Shown piece by piece: positions 45,159 through 57,592 of a DNA stretch of 64,000 bases. The position numbers and the translations under genes are program-made. The notes below the pieces were generated by a model. That model was not told the origin of the DNA. It did not search any database and saw only the letters and a program-made list of their open reading frames with translations. The stretch covers positions 41,120,501 to 41,184,500 of the forward strand of contig NC_071668.1 in the NCBI RefSeq assembly GCF_028554725.1. The letters are read 5' to 3'. Source of the DNA: Zeugodacus cucurbitae. Its lineage: Eukaryota; Arthropoda; Insecta; Diptera; Tephritidae. Numbering within the stretch: the stretch's first letter is position 1; every line of letters starts with the position of its first letter.

Positions 45159-45335
45159 GGGGGGGGTATGTTTTACAAAAAATCAGTTTTACAAAATGTC
45201 GAAAATCAACGAAGTTGGAGCCACTTGAAGTAGGCACTCAACGGAATTCCGCACATTGCGGTGTCCCGGATATAAGATTGTAGAATCATCTGAAACACAT
45301 GAGATAAAAAAAAATTAGTTCTTTAGAAGTATATC

Positions 45336-45803
45336 TCCCAGTCATATGTATGTACTTTCCCGTTTCTTGCGTAGGTTCATTTTAAAAAAGTAAAATGAGG
45401 AAAATTCAAACATGAAACTATATATAATTTGCTATGAGCTAAAACTTGATTACGATATCTAGTCTTTGGTGTGTGTTATCTTTCTCTCTGAATATGAAGG
45501 TGTTGGGAATTCTCAGAGTTCGACGACTTAGTGCGAGCTTGTATATTTCTAATATTTTGTTCTTCAAGCCGCTGGACACGTTCCGTACTCGACTCTCAAG
45601 CGCGTACTTGGGAGGTTTTGAAATTTTGACCTGAGAACTATTTCCAGAGAGTTGAGATTCTTGCAAAATATATAGCCAATGTTACTCGGGGTGAATGTAG
45701 CTTTCCAATGATGAAAAAACTTTCGAAATCGGCACAGTAGTTTTTGAGTTTATTCATTACAAACATACATACAAAACTTTCCTCTTTATAATAGTAGTAT
45801 AGA
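45336..45803 (-). mobile_element. Non-autonomous Helitron, 5' part
   Basis: The minus strand starts at 45803 with TCTATACTACTATTATAAAG, preceded by A, and contains ttgtaatgaataaactcaaa. It follows the element at 12261-12833 block by block (agctaaaacttgattacga; cgctgg/tgcacacg; gtttcttgcg). The 3' CTAG end is missing. Confidence 0.75.
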
Positions 45804-45814
45804 TAATCATAAAT

Positions 45815-47250
45815 AAATAGTGCACAAAACATAAAGATAAAAACAAACAAAATAAATGTGCTGACAGCAATAAGTATGCAGGTACCAGCAAGCACCCGCA
45901 CAGCGAAGGAAAACAAAAATGAAGGTGACAATGTACAAAGCAAAAAAGAACCATCTGTTTAGACTGGAAATCGAGTCCAATTAAATCAGCAGTCAATACC
46001 AAAAAATTTCAACCAGGCACATCAAACGGTAAAAAGCCAGAAATTTTAAATGGCAACAGATTCGCCTTACTGAGCAAAGAGAATAACGATGATAAAAATT
46101 GTACCACCACAGTCGTTAATACCAAACCTCCTCCAATATATTTGCGGGAACGTAGCTCAAATGCGATTGTCTCCAAATTAAGCAATATAATAGGCACACA
46201 CAATTTCCATATAGTGCCACTGAAAAAAGGTTACATTGATGAAACAAAATCCAAACATACACTGAAAAAAGTTTTAGATGTTGTAAGATACTTGTCAAAC
46301 AATAATAAGAATACCAATTGAAGAGCTCTAAGGGCCTAGTAGTTGTCATAAAAGAAATAAAGTCTTCGGTAGAATCTAATGATGTTAAGGAAGCACTGGA
46401 AGAATGTGGTTTTAATACTAAAGCAGTAGTAAATATTTTTAATAGAAATAAAACCCAAACAAAAGAAAAATGGAACACATCCGATTTACAACTTAAAATA
46501 TCTCCACCATCGCAGAATTACAGTTGAGGAACCACATAAGAGAAATGGTATGGTACAATGCACCAACTGTATGGACACACGAAAGCATATTGCACCCTAC
46601 GCAGTGTCTGTGTGGTGTGTGATGATCTGCATCCTACATCAAAATGTACTCTTAAAAAAAGAGAATTTAAATAAAAAATTTAGTAATTGTGGTGGAAATC
46701 ACAATGCAAACTATAGGGGTTGCCCTGCATCCTACATTAAAATGTACTCTTAAAAAAGAGGCTTTAAATAAAAAATGTAGTAATTGTGGTGGAAATCACA
46801 CTGCAAACTATAGGGGTTGCCCTGTATATAAATACTTAAAAACGAAATTGTCTGTTGGAATTCAAACACGCCGTAATCAAATTTTAAATATTCCTCATAA
46901 TGAAATTGATGAAATCCGTGTGGATAAATTAAAGCCGGGTAATCTTACAAATAACGCTACACAAGATAGCTATGGTAATGTGGTAAAAGGCAACAAATCT
47001 ACCAAATGGAGGTATTGAAATTTTCTAAATCTTACGCTATGCATGATACAAGATTTAATAAAATCACAAAATCAAATGTGCTAACTTTATTAAGTAATAA
47101 CTGAGCGTACTAAATATCTGTATATCTGTAAAAATATAGATGTAATGCTAATATCATATGACTCATCTAACAAACAAAAATAATTTCAAAATACCGGGAT
47201 TTAGACTGTACGTTACAAATCACCAAAAGCGCATGGTGGTGTTGGTTAAA
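45815..47250 (+). pseudogene. Jockey-clade gag (ORF1) and start of ORF2 endonuclease, broken
   Basis: Gag pieces: TKPPPIYLRERSSNAIVSKL and NFHIVPLKKGYIDETK in one frame (about 46110-46320), then KSSKGLVVVIKEIKSSVE and EECGFNTKAVVNIFNR in another. Degraded CCHC knuckles follow (VQCTNC; CSNCGGNHTANYRGC), ending at 47018. From about 47110 a degraded endonuclease start is visible (KNIDVMLIS, IPGFRLYVTNH, KAHGGVG), cut off at about 47250 by an inverted LINE. Probably the same element continues at 52289. Confidence 0.75.
46633..46830. repeat. Tandem duplication of a zinc-knuckle segment (about 98 bp)
   Basis: Units beginning near 46635 and 46731 both contain aaaatgtactcttaaaaaa, aatttagtaattgtggtgga-like sequence and ctataggggttgccctg. 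The duplication gives this gag an extra CCHC unit. Confidence 0.85.
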
Positions 47251-50096
47251 AATCGGTCTAGTTCACAGTCTCGACAAATGTTATTATAGGGTATGCCCAA
47301 TTTCATTGCATGTTCTCCAAATGGCAAATGACCCGTTAGAGTAACTGTAAGTCTGAAAATACTTTTCCTGGACCTATTTAATAATACTCCAGATCTAGTC
47401 TTATCATATTTTGGCCATATCTGTTTAGTTATTTTATATTTTGTTGTATTCTTCCATCTGTTCTCTGCTAATTGTTCAAATTGTATGTTAAGCTTTCTTT
47501 TGATCGTTCCTAGCGGGCATGTTACTGGCACAGCTTCGAATTCGTCTAGAACGGCTCCTGATTTTGCCAACTCGTCTGCCCTTTCGTTACCGAAGATGTT
47601 CCTAAGTCTAATTGTACTTTGTCTTTCAGAGTGCTCAATGCTTTATTGCAGTTAGGGACTACGCTGGAGTTAGTCAGTGGCATCGACAAGGCCAGGAGCG
47701 CCGCCTGACTATCTGTATAAATTATTGCTTTTTGTATACTCTGGTAATTAGCCAATAGAGCTTCACAGGCCTTCTCTATGCCCAGTACTTCCGCTTCGAA
47801 GATGATATCCAAGTTCGGTAGACGGAAGGAGCGAGAAAAGTTAAGATCATCGGAGTACCTGTGCCTACTCCGCAGTCCATTTTGGACCCGTCGGTATAGA
47901 TTGATATAGTATTTTCCTCCCTTATTAGGCCTCTTCTCCACTCTCGTCTAGAGGGTATCCTCACCTGGAATCCACTATTGAAGTCTAACTCTGGGATAAT
48001 GTAATCTGATTTAATGGCATTTACTTTAACTCTATTCAGAATGTCGTAATGTCCATAGTTTTTCTGTTTCTATCCACCTAACTCCTAAGTATAGAAGCAC
48101 ATTAAGTGCCTCGGTCGGGCAGGACCTTATAGCACCTGTGACTCCTACGCAGGCTGCTCTTTGTAGTCCATTTAATTTCCTGATATTATATTGTTTCTTT
48201 AACGCAGGCCACCAAACCAAAGCTCCATATGTAAGTATTGGTCTGATGACAGCAGTGTACATCCACATGATTGTATTTGACCTAAGGCCCCAGTTCCTGC
48301 TGACGATTGCAGGTGTAATAGGCCATATATACTTTCTTTGTTATTTTTTCTATGTTCATTTTCCAGTTCAATTTGGTGTCTATCTCAATCCCTAAGTATT
48401 TTGCTGTAGGTGACAGAGAGAGAGGGTTTATTTGGGGTTAACACCTAGTCTGTTATTCATGGCCCATAGGTTTAACCTTCTCAAGGCTCTTTCCATGATC
48501 TCGCTGACTGTTGAAGGTAACATGCCACATACTATCAGCACTATGTCGTCCGCATATGCCACTATTTTTACTCCTCCTTCATTGATTTGGTGTAGTACTT
48601 CGTTCAACGCTACCACCCATAAGAGTGGGGAGAGGACTCCTCCCTGAGGTGTCCCCCCGCTTACATAACTCTTTCGTGTTGCAGCGTTGTTTGATGCTAT
48701 TATCCTTCTGTTAATAAGCATCAACTGTATCCATCTGAACACCATATCGTTTATGCCGTCATGTGTCAGTGAATTAATGATTGTGCTTATTTCTATATTA
48801 TTAAAGGCTCCTTCTGTATCAAGAAATGCAGCCATTGTGTACTGTTTGTGACGTAATTATTTTTCAATTACATTTATCACATCATGAAGGACAGTTTCGG
48901 TTGATCGACCCTTCATGTAAGCATGTTGGGACTTCGATAATATATCTGCCATGATTGATCTTATATGTATATCTATTACCCTTTCTAGTACATTCAACAT
49001 GAAGGATTTTAGGCTTATAGGTCTGAAGTCCATAGCATTATCGTGCGTTCTTCTGCCTGGTTTTGGAAGAAAAACCACTTTAATTATTTCCCAACTTCTT
49101 GGGATATAAGATAGTTGAATGCTTGCTTTGTAGATATTGCTGAGCCTTTGAACCATTGATTCTTTCAGCTTTTGTAGCATTACGGGCATTCTTCCGCAGA
49201 GGAGGTTCAAGCATTCCCCCCGTCTTTATGTAACCAGTGCTGGTGTGTTCTTTTGATAATATCTTACTCAGCCTGGCGGATTCTTTGTAACTTTCTATCG
49301 AGGTGCAAAAAGATCGCCATGAGTCTGTTTTAGCTTTTTTGTATTTTTTCATACAATCTTTGTATGGTTGCCAGACTTTAGTTCTTAAACTTTCGTTGAA
49401 GGCTTTCCTTAGTTGTGTTCACAGGTTTTTAAGATCACCGTTCCACCAAGGAGGAGACTTCCTCTTTTTCAGAACTGTCATCGGTGCGGATTTATTGAAC
49501 GAGGTTGATAAATTTGTTTCTATCTTCTCTACCTCGGTATCTAATTCTTGCGAATTGTTAATAATGTTATAACTTGTTCTTTCCATGCTCTTTATTACTA
49601 TTTTAGTAAATTTTTCCCAATCCGTTCTTCTAGGGTTTCGATATTGTTGAGGAGTACTGCGTTTCTCACGGATGCTGAAGAGTATCCATGAGCGATTTGA
49701 CATGGAAGGTTCTTCGGATACCGTCCAGTCATCTACAACTAGACTATCTGTGTCTGTTGATAGCGTGAGATCCAGCACTTCCTCCCAACCCGAAAACCTG
49801 TCCGAACTTGGAAAAATAAAAGTCGGTCTGTTGCCCTTGTTGCATATACTTAAATTGCTATTTAAAATATATTGTAAGAGCGACTCACCTCTGGTATTTG
49901 TACAGGAGCTGCCTCATAGGGTGTGCCTGGCGTTGGCGTCACACCCTATTAGGATATCTTCTCTATTGTTGTTTTTGGTTACTTTTCTGAGGGCTGCGGG
50001 TGGTACGTCCTCATCATGTGCCATGTAGGTTGAGACCATAAAGAAATGTTTTTCTTTTTGCTCCACCTTTACAACTGTGGCTATGTACTGCCCACT
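47251..50096 (-). pseudogene. LINE of the LOA/R1 group, coding region in several frames
   Basis: Read from 50096 down: endonuclease (DILIGCDANARHTL, then DLTLSTDT), linker (SPPWWNGDLKNL; KKAKTDSWRSFCTSIESYKE), RT (RPISLKSFMLNVLERVID, AFLDTEGAFNNIEIS, GGTPQGGVLSPLLW, VKIVAYADDIVLIV), then YGALVWWPAL. RNase H follows (SIYTDGSKM, EVLGIEKACEALL, YTDSQAALLAL), then LTGHLPFGEHAMKLGIP and CRDC. It ends abruptly there, so the 3' end and tail are missing, unusual for a LINE. Multiple frameshifts. Confidence 0.85.
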
Positions 50097-52288
50097 CCGG
50101 TGGATGAACGTCTTGCCACAATCCGCATCAAAGCGAGGTTCTTCAACATATCGCTGATTTGCGCCCACGCCCCAACGGAAGAGAAGGACGATGTGACCAA
50201 AGATGCTTTCTATGAGCGCCTAGAACGTACCTATAAGCGCTGCCCCCGCCACGATGTCAAAATCGTGCTTGACGATTTTAACGCCAGGGTGGGTAAAGAA
50301 GGTGTCTTTGGCACAACAGTCGGAAAATTCAGCCTACATGACGAAACATCGCCAAACGGCCTGAGGCTGATCGACTTCGCTGGGACCCGAAATATGGTTG
50401 TCTGTAGATTCCAGCACAAGAAAATTCATCAAGCAACATGGCTGTCCCCTGATCGAAACACGCGCAATCAAATCGATCACGTTGTGATAGACGGAGGACA
50501 TGTCTCCAGTGTTTTAGACGTGCGTACGCTCCGAGGACCAAATATAGACTCGGACCATTATCTGGTTGCAGCAAAGATACGCACTCGCCTCTGTGCAGCA
50601 AAGAACGCCCGTCAACAAACACAAGGAAGGTTCGACGTCGAAAAGCTGCAATCACAACCGACAGTCGAGCGATTTTCTACTCGACTTGCCAAACGAACGA
50701 ACGCCAAAAAACCAGTTGGTACGATGAGAGTTGTCGTTCTGCAGTGGAGAGAAAACAGACTGCCTACCTCGCAACGTTACGAAAGACCACAACACGTTCG
50801 GGGTGGGACAGATACCGAGAACTGAAGAGGGAAGCGAGACGCATTTGCAGACGTAAAAAGAAAGAGGCCGAAATGTGTGAGTACGAAGAGCTTGAGAAGC
50901 TGGCAGACAGAGGTAATGCTCGAAAATTTTACGAAAAAATGAAGCGACTTAACGAAGGTTTCAAGACCAGAGCATTATCATGTAGGGACCAAGGAGGTAA
51001 TCTGGTAACGGATGTCCAGGGCGACGATTGGAATCTCAGTGTACTCTGCCCAATACACAAAAAGGGAGACCCCACAATTTGCGCCAATTACCGAGGGATA
51101 AGCCTCCTCAACATCGCGTATAAAGTTCTATCGAGCGTACTGTGTGTAAGACTTAAGCCCACCATCAACAAACTGATTGGACCTTATCAGTGTGGCTTTA
51201 GATCAGGAAAATCGACAATGGACCAGACATGCGCCAAATCTTGGAAAAGTCCCGAGAGAGAAGAATCGATACTCACCATTTTTTCATCGATTTTAAAGCT
51301 GCCTTCAATAGCACGAAAAGGATCTGCCTTTATGCCGCGAAGTCTGAATTTGGTTTCCCCGCAAAATTAACAAGGCTGTGTAAGTTGACGTTGAGTAACA
51401 CCAAAAGCTCCGTCATGATTGGGAAGGACCTCTCCGAGCCGTTCGATACCAAACGAGGTTTCAGACAGGGTGACTCACTATCGTGCGACTTCTTTAGCTT
51501 GATGTTGGAAAAAATAATACGAGCTGCAGAGCTAAATAGAGAATCTCATCGGAAGCAACAACCGCGCCGTTTGTTCTGCTTTTTCCAGACTAGATAAAGA
51601 AGCGAAGCGTATGGGTCTGGTGGTGAATGAGGACAAGACGAAATATCTCCTGTCATCAAACAAACAGTCAGCGCACTCGCGTCTTGGCTCCCACGTCACT
51701 GTTGACAGTCATACCTTTGAAGTAGTAGATAGTTTCGTCTACTTGGGAACCAGCGGTAACAACACCAACGATGTCAGCCTTGAAATCCAACGCAGAATCA
51801 CTCGTGCCAACAGGTGTTACTTTGGACTGAGTAGGCAATTGAACAGTAAAGTCCTCTCTCAACGAACAAAAATCAAACTCTATAAGTCGCTCATTATTGA
51901 CGTCCTGATGTATGGCGCCGAAGCGTGGATGATGACAATATCCGATGAGACGACTCTTGGGGTTTTCGCAAGGTTTTGCGTAAGATTTATGGTCCTCTCA
52001 ACAGTGGTAACGGCGAATACCGCAGACGATGGAACGATGAGCTGTACGAGTTATACGACGACATTGACATAGTTCAGCGAATAAAAAGACAGCGGCTACG
52101 CTGGCTAGGTCATGTTGTACGAATGGATGAAAACACTCCAGCTCTGAAAGTGTTCGATGCAGTACCCGCTGGAGGAAGCCGCGGAAGAGGACGACCTCCA
52201 CTCCGGTGGAAAGACCAAGTGCAAAGTGACCTGGTGGATTCGGCTATAATCGCTTAAGCGGTTTCTACGCCAAATATATATATATATA
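50097..52288 (+). mobile_element. RTE copy 8, 5'-truncated with internal deletions (2192 bp)
   Basis: Starts inside the endonuclease at PVDERLATIRIKARF. It contains VLDDFNARVG (G to D change beside the catalytic D), IDSDHYLVAAKI, a deletion removing the RT start after VTDVQG, then LCPIHKKGDPT and QCGFRSGKST. The YADD motif is lost in a deletion near 51540. The tail ends with the CGCTTAAGCG palindrome and (TA)n, the same 3' type as copy 2. It abuts the LOA/R1-type LINE on the left and jockey sequence on the right. Confidence 0.9.
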
Positions 52289-53320
52289 ATAACAAATGCT
52301 GCTGTCATAGCAACACCTACAAGAAACAATAAAATGATTAGCCGTAGAAAAATCACTATTGATGATACTGATGATGATACTAATAAATGAAAAAAGGCGA
52401 GCCAGACGTGACTGGCAGTTAAATCGTTCCCTTCTACTCAGCTTCAATTGAAATCTGCTGTACGACAACTAAAAAAAACGCTTGAACGCGAAGAAGAATA
52501 TTACACTCAAAATTATATAAAGAAATTCCAAATTCAAGCAAACGAAACTCCCTTTGGAAAGCCCAAAAGTCAATGAAGCCTTCAATCGACTCCAACATGT
52601 CTATAAGAGGTTTTGATGGAAAGTGGGCACGAAGTGACGATTATAAGGCAAACTGTTTTGCAAATAACATAGGAAAGGTATTTCAATCTAATTGCCCCAA
52701 GAACAACTTTAAGTTGCCAATCCCCAATACTGCTAACGAGTCACTTGGGTCTATTCAAAGGTCATCTACTGAAATTAATAAAATTATAAAAGAGCAGAAA
52801 TCAAACAAGTCGTCAGGACACGATAATATTACTATAAAAATGCTAATTGAGTCGAAGATCATCATGATAGACCAACCAAGGAAAGACTTGACACAGCCGT
52901 CTTCATACAGACCAACAAGTTTTCTACCATGGCTTTCTAAAATATTTGAAAAAGTGTTACTATCAAAGATGTCTCCTTTCCTTCATGAAATTAATATAAT
53001 ACCAACGCACCAATTCGGTTTTCGTGCAAAACATGGCACTGTAGAACAAATAAATAGAATTACTAACGAAATAAGAAGAACGTACGAGTATAGAGAGCAC
53101 TGTTCTGATATATTTCTAGATGTAGCTTAGGCGTTCGATAAAATGTGGAACGAAGGGCTTTTATATAAGATTAAAAAAAGCTTGCCTCTTGAATTGCGTC
53201 GTATATAAAAAAATAGGAAATTTACTGTTAAAGTAGGAGATTTCATATCTGAAGAACGGCCGATAAGGGCTGGTGTACAGCAGGGCAGTGTCCTGGGCCA
53301 ACTCTATACATAATAAATAC
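52289..53320 (+). pseudogene. Jockey-clade reverse transcriptase fragment
   Basis: After a degraded linker (NAAVIATPT, EREEEYYTQNYIKK), the frame 52573-53130 reads SNKSSGHDNITIKML, SYRPTSFLPWLSKIFEKVLL, HQFGFRAKHGTVEQINRI and CSDIFLDVA, with a stop where AFDK follows. Then IRAGVQQGSVLGQLYT, where it breaks off before YADD. Likely the continuation of the gag piece at 45815-47250. Confidence 0.8.
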
Positions 53321-54125
53321 ATAGAGCAAACCTTCTAACAGTTAGCAAATGGGAAGGTACAGTCAGCTGGTTAATCAATTCACTAAAGCTTGTCGACAAG
53401 CTTTAAAAGTAGTCTGTCCGCTAACACGTAGTAGGGGAAGAACCAGGCCTCCATGGTGATCACATGGGCTTAAAAAATCACAGGACGATTGCAGAAGGCA
53501 ATTTAATGTTGCAAAACTAACCCAAGTTGATGAAGACTGGGATAGATATTATAACCTTATATATATAATAAAAGCTAAGAGAAATTCTTGGAATTATTTT
53601 TAAAATGATATATGTAGAGGTATCTCGTTTAAAAAAAATATTAGCAAAGTCTGCACAAAACATTGGATTCCTTCAGATGTCAGATCATTGCTGGAAAACA
53701 TCCAGTGAATAATCCTTTACGCTACTAATGGATACAAATTTCGCGGGCAGCTCAGAAAACTATGCAGCATAATATGCATTAAGCATTGAGGAAGAGGTAG
53801 ATCCCATTCCTGCAGAAATAGTGTCAGAAAGTAAGGTAAGGTGGACAATTTATAGTTGCAATCCCTTCAAATCTTCCGTACCGGACGGGATGCTCCCGGC
53901 CCAACTACAGCAATCCTAGAAGTTCACAACAGACTGGTTAGTAACAATGTTCAAAGACAGGCTGCAATTATATTATATTCCATCTTCACTACATAGAAAT
54001 CAATGTAATTTACATCTCAAAAACAGGCAAGGGGTCACACACTAGGCCGAGACTATAGACCAATTAGTATTTCCCAGTTTCTTCTAAAAACTCTTGAAAG
54101 AATAAGATAAATATATTTTCAATCC
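53321..54125 (+). pseudogene. LOA/R1-type LINE fragment: linker and RT start
   Basis: Degraded pieces in several frames: GRTRPPWWSHGLKK-like, FNVAKLTQVDEDWDRYY, KAKRNSWNYF, then KVRWTIYSCNPFKSSVPDGM and a degraded RPISI-like block near 54060. They parallel the linker and RT start of the LINE at 47251-50096. Nothing intact. Confidence 0.6.
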
Positions 54126-54179
54126 AACATTTTTAATTCAGCACTAATCGGTGCACAGTATTGTAGGTTAGCCTGTCCC

Positions 54180-54680
54180 TAGGAAGGTTTTGACACACGT
54201 GAGCATGCAACATATAGTTGCCCATGAGAATAACTTGAATTCTTTAAATCTAAACCCAAATGAACATTATTTGGATTTGATACTACCGAACCTGATTTTT
54301 TCAACTTTTAGTAAATAATGTTGCTTCAATAACAATCCTGGTGGCTTCAATAATAATCTTTGATGACCAAACGTGCACCGTTGCATAATCGAGATGGATT
54401 CAAATCTGACAGAAAGAAGGGGTCCCAATCTATAATCAAAAATTATGTGACAGTTTCCCGATATGTCAAGAGAATTTAAAATTTAAAAATCAGTTTAAAC
54501 TTTAATTTTCACCAACATCAATATTGTTTGATTTAAAAGACATTGCCACTGTACTTAATATAATAATTAAATCGTAATTAAATAACTAACGTGCACCGTT
54601 GCATAATCGAGATGGATTCAAATTTGACAGAAAGAAGGGGTCCCAATCTATAATCAAAAATTATGTGGAAGTTTCACTGA
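54180..54680 (-). pseudogene. Helitron helicase C-terminal relic with a 90-bp duplication
   Basis: The minus strand reads LNPSRLCNGARLVIKD (two copies, 54370-54459 and 54590-54679) and GLDLKNSSYSHGQLYVACSR then VSKPS. These match the last two blocks of the helicase at 55164-56738, here in the opposite orientation and with the middle lost. Confidence 0.7.
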
Positions 54681-56920
54681 TACATTTGCGATAACTTTGT
54701 TATATTCTGAAGTGCCTCAGTATTACACATGGAATGTGTATTCGAAAAAATTTCAAAGACGTAAACAAGGAACAGCAGTTCAAGGGCATCCTGGCATTTT
54801 CCAAACAGATGCAATTGGCAGAATATATACAGTACATCCAAACAATGTTGAGTGTTTTTATTTGAGATTGTTATCAGTTAACGTGAATGGCCCATCATTT
54901 CAAGAATTGAGAACAGTCAACGGACATTTGTGTGAAACATACCGTGAAGCATGCCAACTTTTGCATTTGTTGGAGGATGATGCTCATTGGGATTCAACAC
55001 TTCATGATGCATCTATTTCGGCTCATCCTCAACAAATACGAATGCTGTTTGCCGTTATATTATCAACATGTATGCCATCAAATCCACTTGAATTATGGAA
55101 CAAATATAAACATAATATTGCAGAAGATATTTTAATTCGTATTTTCATGCAAGAAATCCTGATTTGTTGATAACTTTGGAAATGTACAACGAAGCTTTGA
55201 TAATAATTGAAGATATGTGTCTACGGATTGCAAATAAAACATTAGTACAATTGGGTATGACCGCACCAAATCGTGACATGCATGATCTATTTGATCGTGA
55301 ATTGCAACGTGAGCAGGAATTCAATTCTAATGATTTGCGTTTATTTGTACAATCGAATATAACCAAAATGAATATTCAGCAAAAACATGTCTATGACAAA
55401 ATCATGCAAGCCATTTCCAATAATGCAGGTGGGTTATATTTCTTGGATGCACCTGGTGGTACAGGTAAAACGTTCGTTATATCACTGATTTTAGCCACTA
55501 TTCGATCGGAACAGAAAATTGCATTGGCACTTGCATCTTCGGGAATTGCTGCTACATTATTAGAAGGTGGTCGGACAGCACACTCTGCATTAAAATTGCC
55601 ATTGAATGTACAGGTGATTGAAACTCCAACTTGCAATATTTCGAGAAATTCTGCTATGGCAAAAGTTCTGCGATTAACGTCAATTATTTTATGGGATGAG
55701 TGTACAATGGCGAATAAAAAATTACTAGAAGCATTTAATCGAACAATGCAAGATTTACGTGGTAACCAACAGCTTTTTGGTGGTGCTTTGATATTACTGT
55801 CAGGGGATTTTCGACAAACATTGCCTGTCATTCCTCGGTCAACTCCTGCTGATGAAATTAATGCCTGTTTGAAGTCATCAGTTCTTTGGAGATATGTACA
55901 AAAATTGACACTGAACATTAATATGCGTATTCACCTACAAAATGATCCAGCTGTCCATGAGTTTTCAAAACAATTGTTACAAATTGGAGATGGCAAAATA
56001 CAAATCGACAGAACCAACGGATTGATCACTGTACCGAACAATTTTTGTACAATTACGAAATCGATAGATGAATTGATTGAATATGTTTTTCCAAATATTC
56101 TTCAAAATTACAGAAACCATGATTGGTTGAGAGAGCGCGCCATTTTAGCACCGAAGAACATTCATATCAATGCCATAAATTTTCAAATTCAAGCAAAACT
56201 CCCAGGCGTAGTCACAACATATAAATTAATTGACAGTGCTATGAATCAAGATGAGGCAATGAATTATCCAACTAAATTTTTAAATTCATTAGAATCGGCT
56301 GGTATGCCACCGCATTGCTTGAATCTGAAAGTGGGTTCTTTGATTTTATCATTGCGAAATATTAATCCACCAAAACTGTGTAATGGCACCAGATTTTCAG
56401 TGAAAAATTTATTGTCAAATTTGATTGAAGCTACGATCTTAACTGGTAAATCAAAAGGAGAAGTTTGTTTAATACCGCGTATCCCTATGATTCCAACTGA
56501 TATGCCATTTGAATTCAAACGATTACAATATCCTGTGCGTTTATCATTTGCGATGTCCATCAACAAAGCTCAAGGGCAAACACTTAACGTTTGTGGTGTG
56601 AATTTGGAGGAATCATGTTTTTCACATGTCCAACTTTATGTTGCCTGTTCCAGAGTCGGTACCCCCAGCCGTTTGTTTATTCATGCTCAAAATGGAAAAA
56701 CAAAAAATATTGATTATCCAAATGTTTTGGATAGCTAGCAAATAATTAAATATATATATATTTTTTTATAAATGAGTTTGACGTAGCGAAGCACGTACCG
56801 GGCCGCTATAAATATTATATGTATTCATTGTATTGCTTTCAAAAAATCATAAAGTTATGCTTATCTGTAACACCACATTCATTGATTGTTAGGCGGTACA
56901 AAGTTCGCCGGGTCAGCTAG
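54681..56920 (+). mobile_element. Helitron, 5'-truncated, with nearly intact helicase
   Basis: The 3' end has a hairpin (aGGCG ... CGCCg), then gggtcagCTAG (56917-56920) followed by T. The 5' end and Rep (HUH) domain are missing; sequence upstream belongs to another, inverted relic. Confidence 0.85.
54697..56738 (+). pseudogene. Helitron RepHel helicase part (PIF1 family), one frameshift
   Basis: Two overlapping frames (to 55170 and from 55164) join at one frameshift near 55145-55165. The first holds the link between Rep and helicase (YYTWNVYSKKFQRRKQG, LRLLSVNVNGP, LRTVNG). The second, about 524 codons, is a full PIF1-like helicase: LDAPGGTGKTFVISL (Walker A), SSGIAATLLEGGRTAHSAL, IILWDECTM (Walker B), ILLSGDFRQTLPVI, NINMRIHLQND, FAMSINKAQGQTL and YVACSRVGTPSRLF, with a stop at 56736-56738. 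It would unwind DNA during rolling-circle transposition. There is no stop inside the helicase. No start ATG is seen at the N-terminus because the Rep part is gone. Confidence 0.9.
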
Positions 56921-57592
56921 TAATATTATAAATGCGAAAGTAACTCTGTCTGTCTGTTACTCTTTCACGCCTAACGGAATGGATTTTGATGAAATTTGGT
57001 ATGGTGATAGATGATAACCTATAAATGGTCTTAGGCTATAAATAATCACAATATAATAACCATAAATGGATGATTGAATGACTTATTTTGGTGGTAAAAA
57101 ACAAAGGTGTCAATGGTCTCAATGTGACAATTTAGAATTTCGTTCCAGGAGAATTGACACAGCTACAAACCATTATGACGTAGTCAATTATCCCACAGAC
57201 TATTTAAAATTGCCTGAACTATCAACACTCACTTTGCAATTAGAATTAGTGGGAGTTGTCATAATGCTTCGTAACATAAATTAACCTCGACTTTGCAATA
57301 GAACAAGACTGACTGTGATTAAGGTAATCAATATCGTCATCGAAGCCAAGATTGAGCCAACTATGAAATTTGCTAATTTGTTACATACTCATTTCAATAT
57401 ACGATTAAAAAAAATTTACGTTTAACAAACTATGATGATTTACGCTTAATACAGATCCACAATAATGTATATCAATCAATATACCGGCTATAACGTTTTC
57501 TTCTTTATGTGTAAGATTTGTTTTACTATATTGGAAAATGTACTAATTTAGTGTATACCTTAGCCACAAAAACGTGTGGTCGGGTCTGCTAG
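56921..57592 (+). mobile_element. Helitron deletion derivative (672 bp)
   Basis: Starts taatattataaatgcgaaag, a Helitron 5' phrase lacking its first bases. It ends with hairpin CCACA-aaaacg-TGTGG, then tcgggtctgCTAG (57589-57592) and T. The middle keeps helicase shreds (ATNHYDVVNYPTDYLKLPEL; VVIMLRNIN). It abuts the CTAG of the preceding Helitron directly. Confidence 0.8.
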
